In this document: piece after piece, positions 1-6,379 of the stretch
Layout: each line of letters begins with the position of its first letter
Numbering within the stretch: position 1 is the stretch's first letter
From: Sulfurimonas sp.
GTDB taxonomy: Bacteria; Campylobacterota; Campylobacteria; Campylobacterales; Sulfurimonadaceae
Reading direction: 5' to 3'
Assembly: GCA_027011725.1 (NCBI GenBank)
Contig: JALUZQ010000031.1
Location: 1-12,829, forward strand
Length of the DNA: 12,829 nucleotides
Translations under genes and position numbers: made by a program
The notes under the pieces: generated by a model
Databases searched by the model: none
What the model was told of the DNA's origin: nothing
The model's input: only the letters and a program-made list of their open reading frames with translations

Positions 1-55
1 CTTTAGCAGACCTCTTCTTGCAGAAGATGTCATAAAAAGGTTTGCTATCTCCTAA
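1..55 (+). CDS. Possible C-terminal fragment of a gene entering from the left edge
   Basis: Reading from base 2, an open frame gives about 17 residues (FSRPLLAEDVIKRFAIS) and stops at TAA 53-55. It would converge on the HAD gene and overlap its 3' end by 11 nt, which fits the overlapping convergent ends seen elsewhere in this window. The piece is too short to assign to a family. A competing minus-strand frame (ATG at 31-33, running off the left edge as MTSSARRGLLK) has no purine-rich ribosome binding site, so I favour the plus-strand reading only modestly. Confidence 0.35.
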   Translation, partial: FSRPLLAEDVIKRFAIS

Positions 56-521
56 GCGTCGCTATCAGACGTTTTGGCTGTGTAAAAAGTTCAAGTGCAT
101 CTTCGATGGTATGACACACTATATCACTTGCAAAAAGTGTTTTTGTAGCACACCCCTCATCACCGATGAGTGCAATGCCAAGCTCGGCTGCTTCAAGCAT
201 TGCTATGTCATTATTGCCATTTCCCACAGCAACACAATGAGAAGTACCAAGCGTTTGGATGAAGGCTGCTTTTTCTTGTGTATGCTCGGTTGTCTCTAAA
301 ACCTTTACATTTACATCAAAATCTTCAAGCTGTTTATGCACACTTCCAAAGGTATCAGCTGTAATTACGTGCACATCAAAGCGTTTACTTAACTGCGGCA
401 GTAAAGCTTTGACTCCCTCTTTAAGCAAACCATCTTTGGCTAAAGTACCATTGTAATCCAAAACAAGATGTGCAATCGTAATCTTTTTATAATTGTTTAT
501 ATCTATCTCAAATTTGTTCAT
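45..521 (-). CDS. Small HAD-family hydrolase, soluble P-type ATPase-like (COG4087 type)
   Basis: This is a 158-residue soluble protein with the haloacid dehalogenase core and no visible cap domain or membrane segment. Motif I is DYNGT at residues 22-26 (nucleophile Asp22), motif II is the Thr of ITAD (53-56), Lys84 is the likely motif III lysine, and motif IV is GNGNND at 100-105. This order and the GNGxND loop resemble the phosphorylation domain of P-type ATPases, hence the stand-alone 'soluble P-type ATPase' group. As in P-type ATPases (DKTGT), the second Asp that acts as general acid in ordinary HAD phosphatases is absent (Asn24). The substrate is unknown. I chose the start at 521 because AAGGAAAT lies just upstream. 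The longer frame from 584 would begin on top of the likely -10 box. The gene is divergent from selD across 64 bp. Any functional link to selenium use is inference. Confidence 0.8.
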   Translation of the reverse strand: MNKFEIDINNYKKITIAHLVLDYNGTLAKDGLLKEGVKALLPQLSKRFDVHVITADTFGSVHKQLEDFDVNVKVLETTEHTQEKAAFIQTLGTSHCVAVGNGNNDIAMLEAAELGIALIGDEGCATKTLFASDIVCHTIEDALELFTQPKRLIATLRR

Positions 522-575
522 CTCTATTTCCTTTTTTTGTGCTAAACTCGCTAACAATATATTTATTTGAAGGAC

Positions 576-581
576 ATTATA
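576..581 (-). promoter_or_regulatory. Likely -10 box for the HAD gene
   Basis: The minus strand reads a perfect TATAAT here, giving an expected transcript start near 569 and a leader of about 48 nt before the ATG at 521. It sits between the ribosome binding site and the start codon of the divergent selD gene. No convincing -35 is visible, as is common in Campylobacterota. Confidence 0.5.
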
Positions 582-585
582 CATT

Positions 586-1617
586 ATGAAAGATATAAAG
601 TTAACACAGTACAGCCATGGAGCAGGATGTGGATGTAAAATATCGCCACAACTCCTTGATACGATATTAAAAAGCTCACGAACAAAGCTTCCCTATCCTG
701 AGCTTCTTGTAGGCAATGACTCCAAAGATGATGCCGCTGCGTTTGACCTTGGCAATGGAACATCGGTGCTGAGTACCACAGACTTTTTTATGCCTATAGT
801 CGATGATCCTTTTACCTTTGGGCGCATCGCTGCAACCAATGCCATCAGTGACATCTACGCAATGGGTGGAAAACCGCTTATGGCGATCGCCATCTTTGGC
901 TGGCCTATAGACAAGCTCGACGCTGAAGTGGGCAGTCGCGTGATCGATGGTGGACGCAGTGTTTGTGAAGAGGCAGGTATTCCACTCGCAGGCGGGCACA
1001 GCATCGACTCGCCTGAGCCTATTTTTGGACTTGCCGTCACAGGCTTAGCAGAAAATAAAAACCTCAAACGCAACGATACCGCAGAAGCTGAATGTGAAAT
1101 ATTTCTCACAAAACCACTCGGCATCGGCATACTTACCACTGCACAAAAACAGGGAAAAATAGCCGATGGCGACATCGACGCGGCAGTCGAAGCGATGTGT
1201 ACGCTCAACAAAATTGGTCAAGAGATATCACAACTCGAAGGTGTTACAGCACTAACCGATGTCACAGGCTTTGGACTGCTTGGACATCTGAGTGAAATAT
1301 GTGAGGGAAGCAATATCAGCGCTGTCATAGAGTATAAAAAAGTACCGACACTCAAAAATGTCAAAAAGTATTTGGAAATGGGCTGCGTTCCGGGTGGCAC
1401 GCGCCGTAACTTTGCAAGCTATGGCAACAAAATAGGGCCAATGACCCCAGAACAGCAAGACATATTATGTGATGCACAAACTTCCGGAGGACTGCTTTGT
1501 GTGGTCAAAAAAGAGAGCGTACCGGCATTTTTAGAACTTACCAGAAAAAATGGACTTGACCTTGAAGCTATCGGTGAGACGATTAAACACAGTGAACATC
1601 TCATAGAGGTACGCTAA
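586..1617 (+). CDS. selD: Selenide, water dikinase (selenophosphate synthetase), cysteine form
   Basis: SelD makes selenophosphate from selenide and ATP, the selenium donor for selenocysteine and for selenouridine in tRNA. The protein is 343 residues, close to the E. coli enzyme, and its N-terminus is nearly the same ([15 protein letters not shown]). The catalytic residues are Cys15 and Lys18, matching E. coli Cys17 and Lys20. The position that is selenocysteine in many SelD proteins is an ordinary TGT codon here. Metal and ATP-binding aspartates are visible at Asp49 (SKDDAA), Asp89 ([10 protein letters not shown]) and Asp225 ([12 protein letters not shown]), matching E. coli 51, 91 and 227. 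The start ATG has GAAGGA at 569-574. A weak plus-strand -10 (TATATT, 558-563) is possible but uncertain. mnmH follows after two bases. Confidence 0.97.
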   Translation: MKDIKLTQYSHGAGCGCKISPQLLDTILKSSRTKLPYPELLVGNDSKDDAAAFDLGNGTSVLSTTDFFMPIVDDPFTFGRIAATNAISDIYAMGGKPLMAIAIFGWPIDKLDAEVGSRVIDGGRSVCEEAGIPLAGGHSIDSPEPIFGLAVTGLAENKNLKRNDTAEAECEIFLTKPLGIGILTTAQKQGKIADGDIDAAVEAMCTLNKIGQEISQLEGVTALTDVTGFGLLGHLSEICEGSNISAVIEYKKVPTLKNVKKYLEMGCVPGGTRRNFASYGNKIGPMTPEQQDILCDAQTSGGLLCVVKKESVPAFLELTRKNGLDLEAIGETIKHSEHLIEVR

Positions 1618-1619
1618 AG

Positions 1620-2714
1620 GTGAAACTTACAGAAGATTTTCGCTCCATTGTGCTTAACAACACACCACTTTTGGATGTACGCGCACCCGTAGAGTTTAAA
1701 AACGGTGCATTTGTACGTACAACAAACCTGCCCATACTCACTGACAAAGAGCGTGAACTCGTTGGAACGATGTATAAAGAGCAAGGCAACGCCGCAGCAG
1801 TACAACTTGCCGAAGAACTCATACAAGAGAGTGGAAAACAAAAACGTGTGCAAGAGTGGAAAAACTATCTGCAAGAAAATCCAGATGCCCTTTTGTACTG
1901 TTTTCGTGGAGGACAACGCTCAGGCATCGCTCAAGCGTGGCTTGAAGAAGCGGGCATTAACATAACACGCCTTAAAGGAGGCTACAAAGCCTTTCGTAAC
2001 TTTTTGATGCAAGAGAGCCTGCGCATTACCAAAGAGCTTAAAAGCACCATCATAGGTGGTCGTACAGGCTCAGGAAAGACCATACTTCTACAAGAGCTTG
2101 ACAATGCCATAGACCTCGAAGGCTTGGCACACCACAGAGGTTCAACATTTGGCGGTTTTGTCAAGGAACAACCAACGCAGATAAACTTTGAAAATGACCT
2201 TGCCTATGCACTTATTCAATTAGAAGAAAGAGGCTTTCACGAGTTTGTCATTGAGCATGAGAGTCATAATGTAGGAAAGATTTTCATTCCAAAAGGCTTG
2301 TATGACAACTTTATGGATGGAGAGCTTATACTACTAGAAACTCCACTTGAGCAAAGAGTTGCCATTATATTTGAAGAGTACATTGAAAATGCACTAAAGA
2401 GCTACCATGACAAATATGGTGATGAAGGCAGAGAAAAATGGGCAGAAGTCATACGTAAAAGTATTGACAAACTTCAAAAGAGAGTAGGAAGCGAGCGGCA
2501 TAAAGAACTCAAAGCACTTTTTGAAAATGCTCTGCAAATGCACGTAACAAATGCCGATTTGCAAGGCTATAAACCACTCATAGAAAAATTACTCATCGAG
2601 TACTATGACCCGATGTATGATTATCAAATAAAAAAGAGTGAAATTCCTGTTATTTTTAAAGGAAGTGCCTCTGAGATTTTAGAGTTTTTACACAAACGCA
2701 ACGCTACCAAATAA
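1620..2714 (+). CDS. mnmH: tRNA 2-selenouridine synthase
   Basis: MnmH (SelU, YbbB) replaces the sulfur of 2-thiouridine at wobble position 34 of Glu, Lys and Gln tRNAs with selenium, through a geranylated intermediate, using selenophosphate from SelD. The protein is 364 residues. The N-terminal rhodanese domain starts with LLDVRAPVEF and carries the catalytic Cys94 in YCFRGGQRSG. The C-terminal P-loop domain has Walker A GGRTGSGKT at 146-154, followed by LEGLAHHRGSTFG (166-178) and IEHES (211-215), all typical of the family. The start codon is GTG, two bases after the selD stop, with AGAGG at 1605-1609 inside the end of selD, so the two are almost certainly cotranscribed and translationally coupled. 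Its last 27 bp overlap the convergent pyrC-like gene. Confidence 0.96.
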   Translation: MKLTEDFRSIVLNNTPLLDVRAPVEFKNGAFVRTTNLPILTDKERELVGTMYKEQGNAAAVQLAEELIQESGKQKRVQEWKNYLQENPDALLYCFRGGQRSGIAQAWLEEAGINITRLKGGYKAFRNFLMQESLRITKELKSTIIGGRTGSGKTILLQELDNAIDLEGLAHHRGSTFGGFVKEQPTQINFENDLAYALIQLEERGFHEFVIEHESHNVGKIFIPKGLYDNFMDGELILLETPLEQRVAIIFEEYIENALKSYHDKYGDEGREKWAEVIRKSIDKLQKRVGSERHKELKALFENALQMHVTNADLQGYKPLIEKLLIEYYDPMYDYQIKKSEIPVIFKGSASEILEFLHKRNATK

Positions 2715-3878
2715 CTCCTCTGTATCGTAGAGGGATTGGGCGTTTTTCACTTTATACTTTTCACTAATATTAAAAAGTATGAAGTCTGCTTTTTCACCCT
2801 CTTTTATCTCTCCAGCCTCGTAACCAAGCGCTTTTGCAGGGTTTTTCACTGTAAGTTTGACAAGCTCAGGCATTGTGATGAGCCCAGATTTTACAAGCTT
2901 TGTGTAGTACAGAGGTAGCGTATCGCTAAGTGCTTCACACCCATAGGCAGCATCAAAAAATGCCACCTCTTTATTTACCGGTGAAGATGGTTGGTGCAGT
3001 GTTGTGAGCATATCTATCTCACTGCGTTTGAGTGAGTCTTTGAGTGCTTTCATATCCTCTTTTGATGCGAGTGGAGGGTTGAGCTTTGCAGTGGTATTAA
3101 AGTCGTTACAAGCCTCGTCACATTGCAGCAGATGGTGAATGGAGACTTCACAGCTCACCTGAACACCTTCCTCTTTTGCTTTGTTGATAAGTTCTACCGA
3201 ACGCGGTGATGCGATGGACTTGAAGAGTATTTTAATGTCAAAATATCTTGCGATCTCTATCATACGAGAGACATGCAGAACTTCACTCAGCTCAGGAATA
3301 CCTGCAAGTCCAAGGTTTGAGCTCACATCACCATCGAGCATTACCCCTGCATTTATAAGCGAGTTATCTTCTGCTTTACAAAAGAGTGTTACACCATACA
3401 TCTCTACATATTCAGCAATTTTAATGGCAATGTTATTTTTGGCAATGGTGCTCATATAGGGTGCTATAGCGCCTTTTTTAAGCAGTATCGCAATGTTAGA
3501 GAGAGACATATCATCTTTAAGAGTATTAAGCATAAAGTCTATCTGAGGCGTTGTTATCTCTTTTGTGCCGTTTTGGGCAAACTCTAAAACCACTTCATTG
3601 TCTATGGCAGGATTGGTATCTGCGTTTAAGACAACATGCCCTACTCCACCTTTTTTTGCCTCTTTTGCAATGCGTGCGATTGTCGTTGCGTTTAAAGATG
3701 AGTCTAAAACCCGTACATTTGTATCGACAAGGCTTGGAAGCAGGTATGCACCCTTTGCATCGATGACTTCATCATCACTCAAGTTTTTTCCTATTGCGAC
3801 AATAACGCCGTTTTCAACTTTAACATCAACTTCTCTCTCACCGTTTACATCACATACCACTGCGTTTGATATAAGCAT
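2688..3878 (-). CDS. Dihydroorotase-like pseudoenzyme (PyrC'-type, metal ligands lost)
   Basis: At 396 residues this has the full amidohydrolase frame of the multifunctional-complex type of dihydroorotase: N-terminal beta segment, a central barrel, and a C-terminal VKNPAKALGY...GEIKEGEKADFILFN strand region. Active enzymes bind zinc through D-x-HxH. Here that place reads DTNVR (52-56), so both histidines are gone (Asn54, Arg56). The later ligand histidines also appear lost (Lys168 in CKAED; Ser221 near SPRSVELI), and the catalytic Asp of the usual TDHAPH motif is Leu294 (TTLHQPSS). His248 in the IHHLL motif and NPPL remain. Known precedent: Pseudomonas PyrC', an inactive dihydroorotase needed as a structural partner of aspartate transcarbamoylase (PyrB). 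A similar role here is inference. The start is supported by GAAGGTGG just upstream. It converges on mnmH and diverges from lpxB. Confidence 0.88.
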   Translation of the reverse strand: MLISNAVVCDVNGEREVDVKVENGVIVAIGKNLSDDEVIDAKGAYLLPSLVDTNVRVLDSSLNATTIARIAKEAKKGGVGHVVLNADTNPAIDNEVVLEFAQNGTKEITTPQIDFMLNTLKDDMSLSNIAILLKKGAIAPYMSTIAKNNIAIKIAEYVEMYGVTLFCKAEDNSLINAGVMLDGDVSSNLGLAGIPELSEVLHVSRMIEIARYFDIKILFKSIASPRSVELINKAKEEGVQVSCEVSIHHLLQCDEACNDFNTTAKLNPPLASKEDMKALKDSLKRSEIDMLTTLHQPSSPVNKEVAFFDAAYGCEALSDTLPLYYTKLVKSGLITMPELVKLTVKNPAKALGYEAGEIKEGEKADFILFNISEKYKVKNAQSLYDTEELFGSVAFV

Positions 3879-3894
3879 TTTAGACCACCTTCGA

Positions 3895-3900
3895 TATAAT
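3895..3900 (+). promoter_or_regulatory. -10 box for lpxB
   Basis: The plus strand reads TATAAT (in GATATAATGCTG), with an expected transcript start near 3907 and a leader of about 20 nt before the lpxB ATG at 3927. AGGA at 3917-3920 is the ribosome binding site. Any -35 element would lie inside the start of the divergent gene. Confidence 0.55.
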
Positions 3901-3906
3901 GCTGAA

Positions 3907-3912
3907 ATTATA
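3907..3912 (-). promoter_or_regulatory. -10 box for the pyrC-like gene
   Basis: The minus strand reads TATAAT (in GCTATAATTTC). Transcription would start near 3900, giving a leader of about 22 nt that contains the GAAGGTGG ribosome binding site. It faces the lpxB -10 box six bases away, so the two promoters overlap. Confidence 0.55.
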
Positions 3913-3926
3913 GCATAGGAATAGCG

Positions 3927-4973
3927 ATGAAACTACTTGTATCTGCACTTGAACACTCTGCAAATGTCCATCTTAAATCTCTTAAAAACGAACTAAGCGA
4001 TGATGTGGAGTTTATGGGTATATTTAACAGCGAGCTTGGAGAGCCCATAGTCGATTTGCGTTCACTTGCCATTATGGGGTTTGTTGATGCCTTAAAAAAA
4101 CTGCGATTTTTCTTTAAACTCGCTGATGAGATGACAGAACTCGCTCGTGATGCAGACAAAGTATTGCTTATGGACTCATCAGGATTCAACCTCCCACTTG
4201 CAAAGAAAATCAAGAAAAAGTACCCCGAAAAAGAGATAATCTACTACATTCTCCCCCAAGCGTGGGCATGGAAGAAAAAACGCATTCCCGTACTTGCCCG
4301 TACCATAGACAAACTTGCTTCCATTCTCCCTTTTGAGCCTGATTACTACCCAAAAGATGCACCCATCGAGTATGTAGGGCATCCTCTGCTTGACCAGATA
4401 AAAGAGTTTAAAACAAGTGTGGCAAAAGAGGTAAAAAGCGTCGTATTTATGCCCGGAAGCCGCAAGGGAGAGATAACAAAACTGATGCCGGTGTTCAAAG
4501 AGATGCAAAAGAGACTCAATCTAAACGCAGTGCTTATTATTCCTGAACATTTCACTCAAAAAGAGCGTGATGCACTCTATGGCGACATCACTGCGTTTGA
4601 GATATCGCACACACCGCACAAAACACTCTATGAAGCAGATTTTGCTTTCATTTGCAGCGGTACAGCAACGTTAGAGGCTTCACTCATAGGTATTCCTTTT
4701 ATTTTAACCTACATTGCAAAGCCGCTTGACTACTTTATAGCCAGCAGACTTGTCAAACTCAACTATCTCGGGCTTGCCAACATTATGTTCGAAAAATTCA
4801 AAGGAGAGCCGCTGCATCCTGAGTTCATTCAAGATGATGTCACGGTTGAAAATCTTTTACAAGCGTATGAAGAGTATGACAGAGAGAAGTTTTTGCATGA
4901 TTCACAATCACTGCGTGACTATTTGGGTCATGGAAGTTCTAAAAGGGTTGCACAGATCATCGAAGATGAGTGA
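3927..4973 (+). CDS. lpxB: Lipid-A-disaccharide synthase
   Basis: LpxB (glycosyltransferase family 19) joins lipid X and UDP-2,3-diacylglucosamine to form the lipid A disaccharide at the inner face of the cytoplasmic membrane. The protein is 348 residues, against 382 in E. coli. Visible family motifs are MDSSGFNLP around 82-90 (Asp83 aligns with the essential Asp98 of E. coli), PQAWAWKKKRI (110-120), VGHPLLD (150-156), MPGSRKGEI (175-183) and GTATLEASLIGIPFILTY. The N-terminus has SALEHSANVH where enterobacterial enzymes have GEASGD, which I recall as the usual form in Campylobacterota. ATG 3927 is preceded by AGGA. It is a single gene on its own promoter. The exporter operon begins 77 bp downstream, and read-through from lpxB into it cannot be excluded because no terminator is visible. 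Confidence 0.94.
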   Translation: MKLLVSALEHSANVHLKSLKNELSDDVEFMGIFNSELGEPIVDLRSLAIMGFVDALKKLRFFFKLADEMTELARDADKVLLMDSSGFNLPLAKKIKKKYPEKEIIYYILPQAWAWKKKRIPVLARTIDKLASILPFEPDYYPKDAPIEYVGHPLLDQIKEFKTSVAKEVKSVVFMPGSRKGEITKLMPVFKEMQKRLNLNAVLIIPEHFTQKERDALYGDITAFEISHTPHKTLYEADFAFICSGTATLEASLIGIPFILTYIAKPLDYFIASRLVKLNYLGLANIMFEKFKGEPLHPEFIQDDVTVENLLQAYEEYDREKFLHDSQSLRDYLGHGSSKRVAQIIEDE

Positions 4974-5001
4974 TTTTATAAACAAATAAGCTCGGAAGCT
5001 A

Positions 5002-5007
5002 TACAAT
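5002..5007 (+). promoter_or_regulatory. Candidate -10 box of the exporter operon
   Basis: TACAAT in the context GCTATACAATAGG differs from the consensus at one base. Transcription would begin near 5014, placing the 13-bp palindrome at 5021-5033 just downstream of the start. No clear -35 is present, and an overlapping TATACA (5000-5005) is an alternative. Confidence 0.4.
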
Positions 5008-5020
5008 AGGTAAAAATAAG

Positions 5021-5033
5021 TGACCAATGGTCA
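5021..5033 (+). promoter_or_regulatory. Perfect 13-bp palindrome, likely repressor operator (TetR-like)
   Basis: TGACCA-A-TGGTCA is an exact inverted repeat around one central base. It lies between the candidate -10 box and the ribosome binding site AAAAGG (5036-5041) of the TolC-like gene. Short perfect palindromes in this position are typical of operators for TetR-family regulators of efflux operons. The related E. coli ybhGFSR operon is paired with the TetR-family regulator CecR. No regulator gene is in the window, so the binding protein is unknown. Confidence 0.55.
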
Positions 5034-5050
5034 TTAAAAGGTTTTTACGT

Positions 5051-6379
5051 ATGAAAAAATCACTCTTTTTTCTTTTCTCAAGCCTTCTACTCTTTCAAGG
5101 ACTCTCTGCCAAAACACTCACACAAACACTGCAAGCAGTAGAGAATGCACCACTTTTAAAAGCGGCACACGCGAAAGCTCAGGCTTTTAAACATCTCTAT
5201 GAAGCACAAAGGTCACTTGATTATCCTTCCCTTGATCTCTCTTACAGTGGTACCTATTTGAAAGAGAAGCCTGTGATGTATCTGCAAAGTGCTTTTCCTT
5301 TTCCTTTGCCAAATAACAATGCTTTGCAAGTTCAGTCACAAAACCAGTACAAAGGTTCACTGCGTTTATCTTACCCGCTCTTTAGTGGTTTTGCCATCTC
5401 TTCACTCATAGACAAATCCAAATTCGCATCAAAAAAAGCAGCACTCGAAGCAGATGATGTCAGACGCAATCTCTATCTCGGCGTTATTGGTCTTTATGCA
5501 AAAGCATTGAGTTTGAAAAAACTCGCTGCATCAGAGCGTACTGCCTACGATGCTACACAAAAGAGTTACACAAAGGCAAAGGCTCTTTATGATCTTGGCA
5601 TGATTGCACCCTCAGAGCTCTACCGCCTGCAAGCAAGTCTCAGTGCAAGCAAATCGCATTTCATCTCTTTACAAAATGCGTATGAAGTGACATTGACAGA
5701 GTTAAGCTCACTTCTTAACACACAAATCACCGATGTTTCGCAACTCCCTGATGTGCATAAGGTCTCACTCACCAAGCTCACACAAGAAGCACTGCAAAAA
5801 CGCCCTGACCTGCTTGCACTCAGAATGCTTTTAAACGAACAGACGAGTCAAGTTGCTTTAGCCAAAAGCGACTACTACCCAAAGGTAGCGCTTTTTGCAC
5901 AAGCCGCACAAGTAGGTGACACAATGGAGCTCAAAGGCGACGGATATACGAACAAAGACAGAAGTGCAGCAGGCTTTGTCATAAACTACAATCTCTTTAG
6001 CGGCTTTAAAACCTCAAGCGAACTCGAAGCGGCAAAAGCAGCAAAACTCAGCGCGCAAGAGATGCTCAGTAACTACCAAAACAAAGTAAAAAGTGAAATA
6101 AAATCAGACTACCTTACCTTTGTTTCACTGCAGGCACAAAAAGAGGCGACACTTACAGGACTCAAGGCCGCGGCTTCTTATGAAAAGCTCGTGAGCGGAG
6201 AGTTTCAAAACCAACTCGCTGATGCTGACAAACTCGCACGTGCAATCGCGGCTACGGCAATGGCAAGAGGAACGCTCATAGACATCGAAGCGAAACTCTA
6301 CACAGCCTATGCAAAAATGCTGCTTGAAGTAGACAGCCAACACTTTTTAGAAACACTTAATCAAGGATGGAAAAAATGA
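5051..6379 (+). CDS. TolC-family outer membrane efflux channel
   Basis: This 442-residue protein is a member of the outer membrane efflux protein family, which forms trimeric tunnels from the periplasm to outside. Residues 1-20 form a classic signal peptide (KK, a hydrophobic FFLFSSLLLF core, then LSA before KT, so cleavage after Ala20 is likely). The rest is Ala/Leu/Lys-rich helical sequence in two internally similar halves, each with a strand region near LSYPLFSGF and INYNLFSGF; these repeated S/NYxLFSGF motifs mark the membrane strands. I chose ATG 5051 over the in-frame ATG at 5027 because it is preceded by AAAAGG with good spacing and starts the signal peptide directly; the 5027 start lies inside the palindrome. 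It overlaps the next gene by ATGA and is the first gene of a five-gene exporter operon. Confidence 0.92.
   Translation: MKKSLFFLFSSLLLFQGLSAKTLTQTLQAVENAPLLKAAHAKAQAFKHLYEAQRSLDYPSLDLSYSGTYLKEKPVMYLQSAFPFPLPNNNALQVQSQNQYKGSLRLSYPLFSGFAISSLIDKSKFASKKAALEADDVRRNLYLGVIGLYAKALSLKKLAASERTAYDATQKSYTKAKALYDLGMIAPSELYRLQASLSASKSHFISLQNAYEVTLTELSSLLNTQITDVSQLPDVHKVSLTKLTQEALQKRPDLLALRMLLNEQTSQVALAKSDYYPKVALFAQAAQVGDTMELKGDGYTNKDRSAAGFVINYNLFSGFKTSSELEAAKAAKLSAQEMLSNYQNKVKSEIKSDYLTFVSLQAQKEATLTGLKAAASYEKLVSGEFQNQLADADKLARAIAATAMARGTLIDIEAKLYTAYAKMLLEVDSQHFLETLNQGWKK

Noticed and set aside
1..33. Minus-strand gene starting at ATG 31-33 and leaving the window
   Set aside because: It gives only 11 residues, has no purine-rich ribosome binding site, and competes with a plausible plus-strand C-terminus.
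541..555. Direct repeat GCTAA-N5-GCTAA upstream of selD as a regulator site
   Set aside because: Five-base repeats are expected by chance in AT-rich DNA and no further copies are seen.
45..584. Longer HAD protein starting at 584
   Set aside because: The added 21 residues do not resemble the family, the ATG lies at the -10 box, and ATG 521 has a good AAGGAAAT ribosome binding site.
586..720. Selenocysteine codon or SECIS element in selD
   Set aside because: Both relevant codons are TGT (Cys15 and Cys17) and the frame is uninterrupted, so no recoding is needed.
855..1211. 118-codon open frame antisense to selD
   Set aside because: SelD coding is unambiguous here, and the antisense product is low-complexity Ser/Pro/Ala-rich, as expected from reversed codons.
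2716..2734. Hairpin CCTCT/AGAGG as a terminator for mnmH
   Set aside because: The stem is 5 bp with a 7-base loop, no T-run follows directly, and it lies inside the coding end of the pyrC-like gene.
5027..5050. Upstream start for the TolC-like protein (extra 8 residues)
   Set aside because: That ATG lies within the palindrome, has no close ribosome binding site, and would place extra residues before a typical signal peptide.
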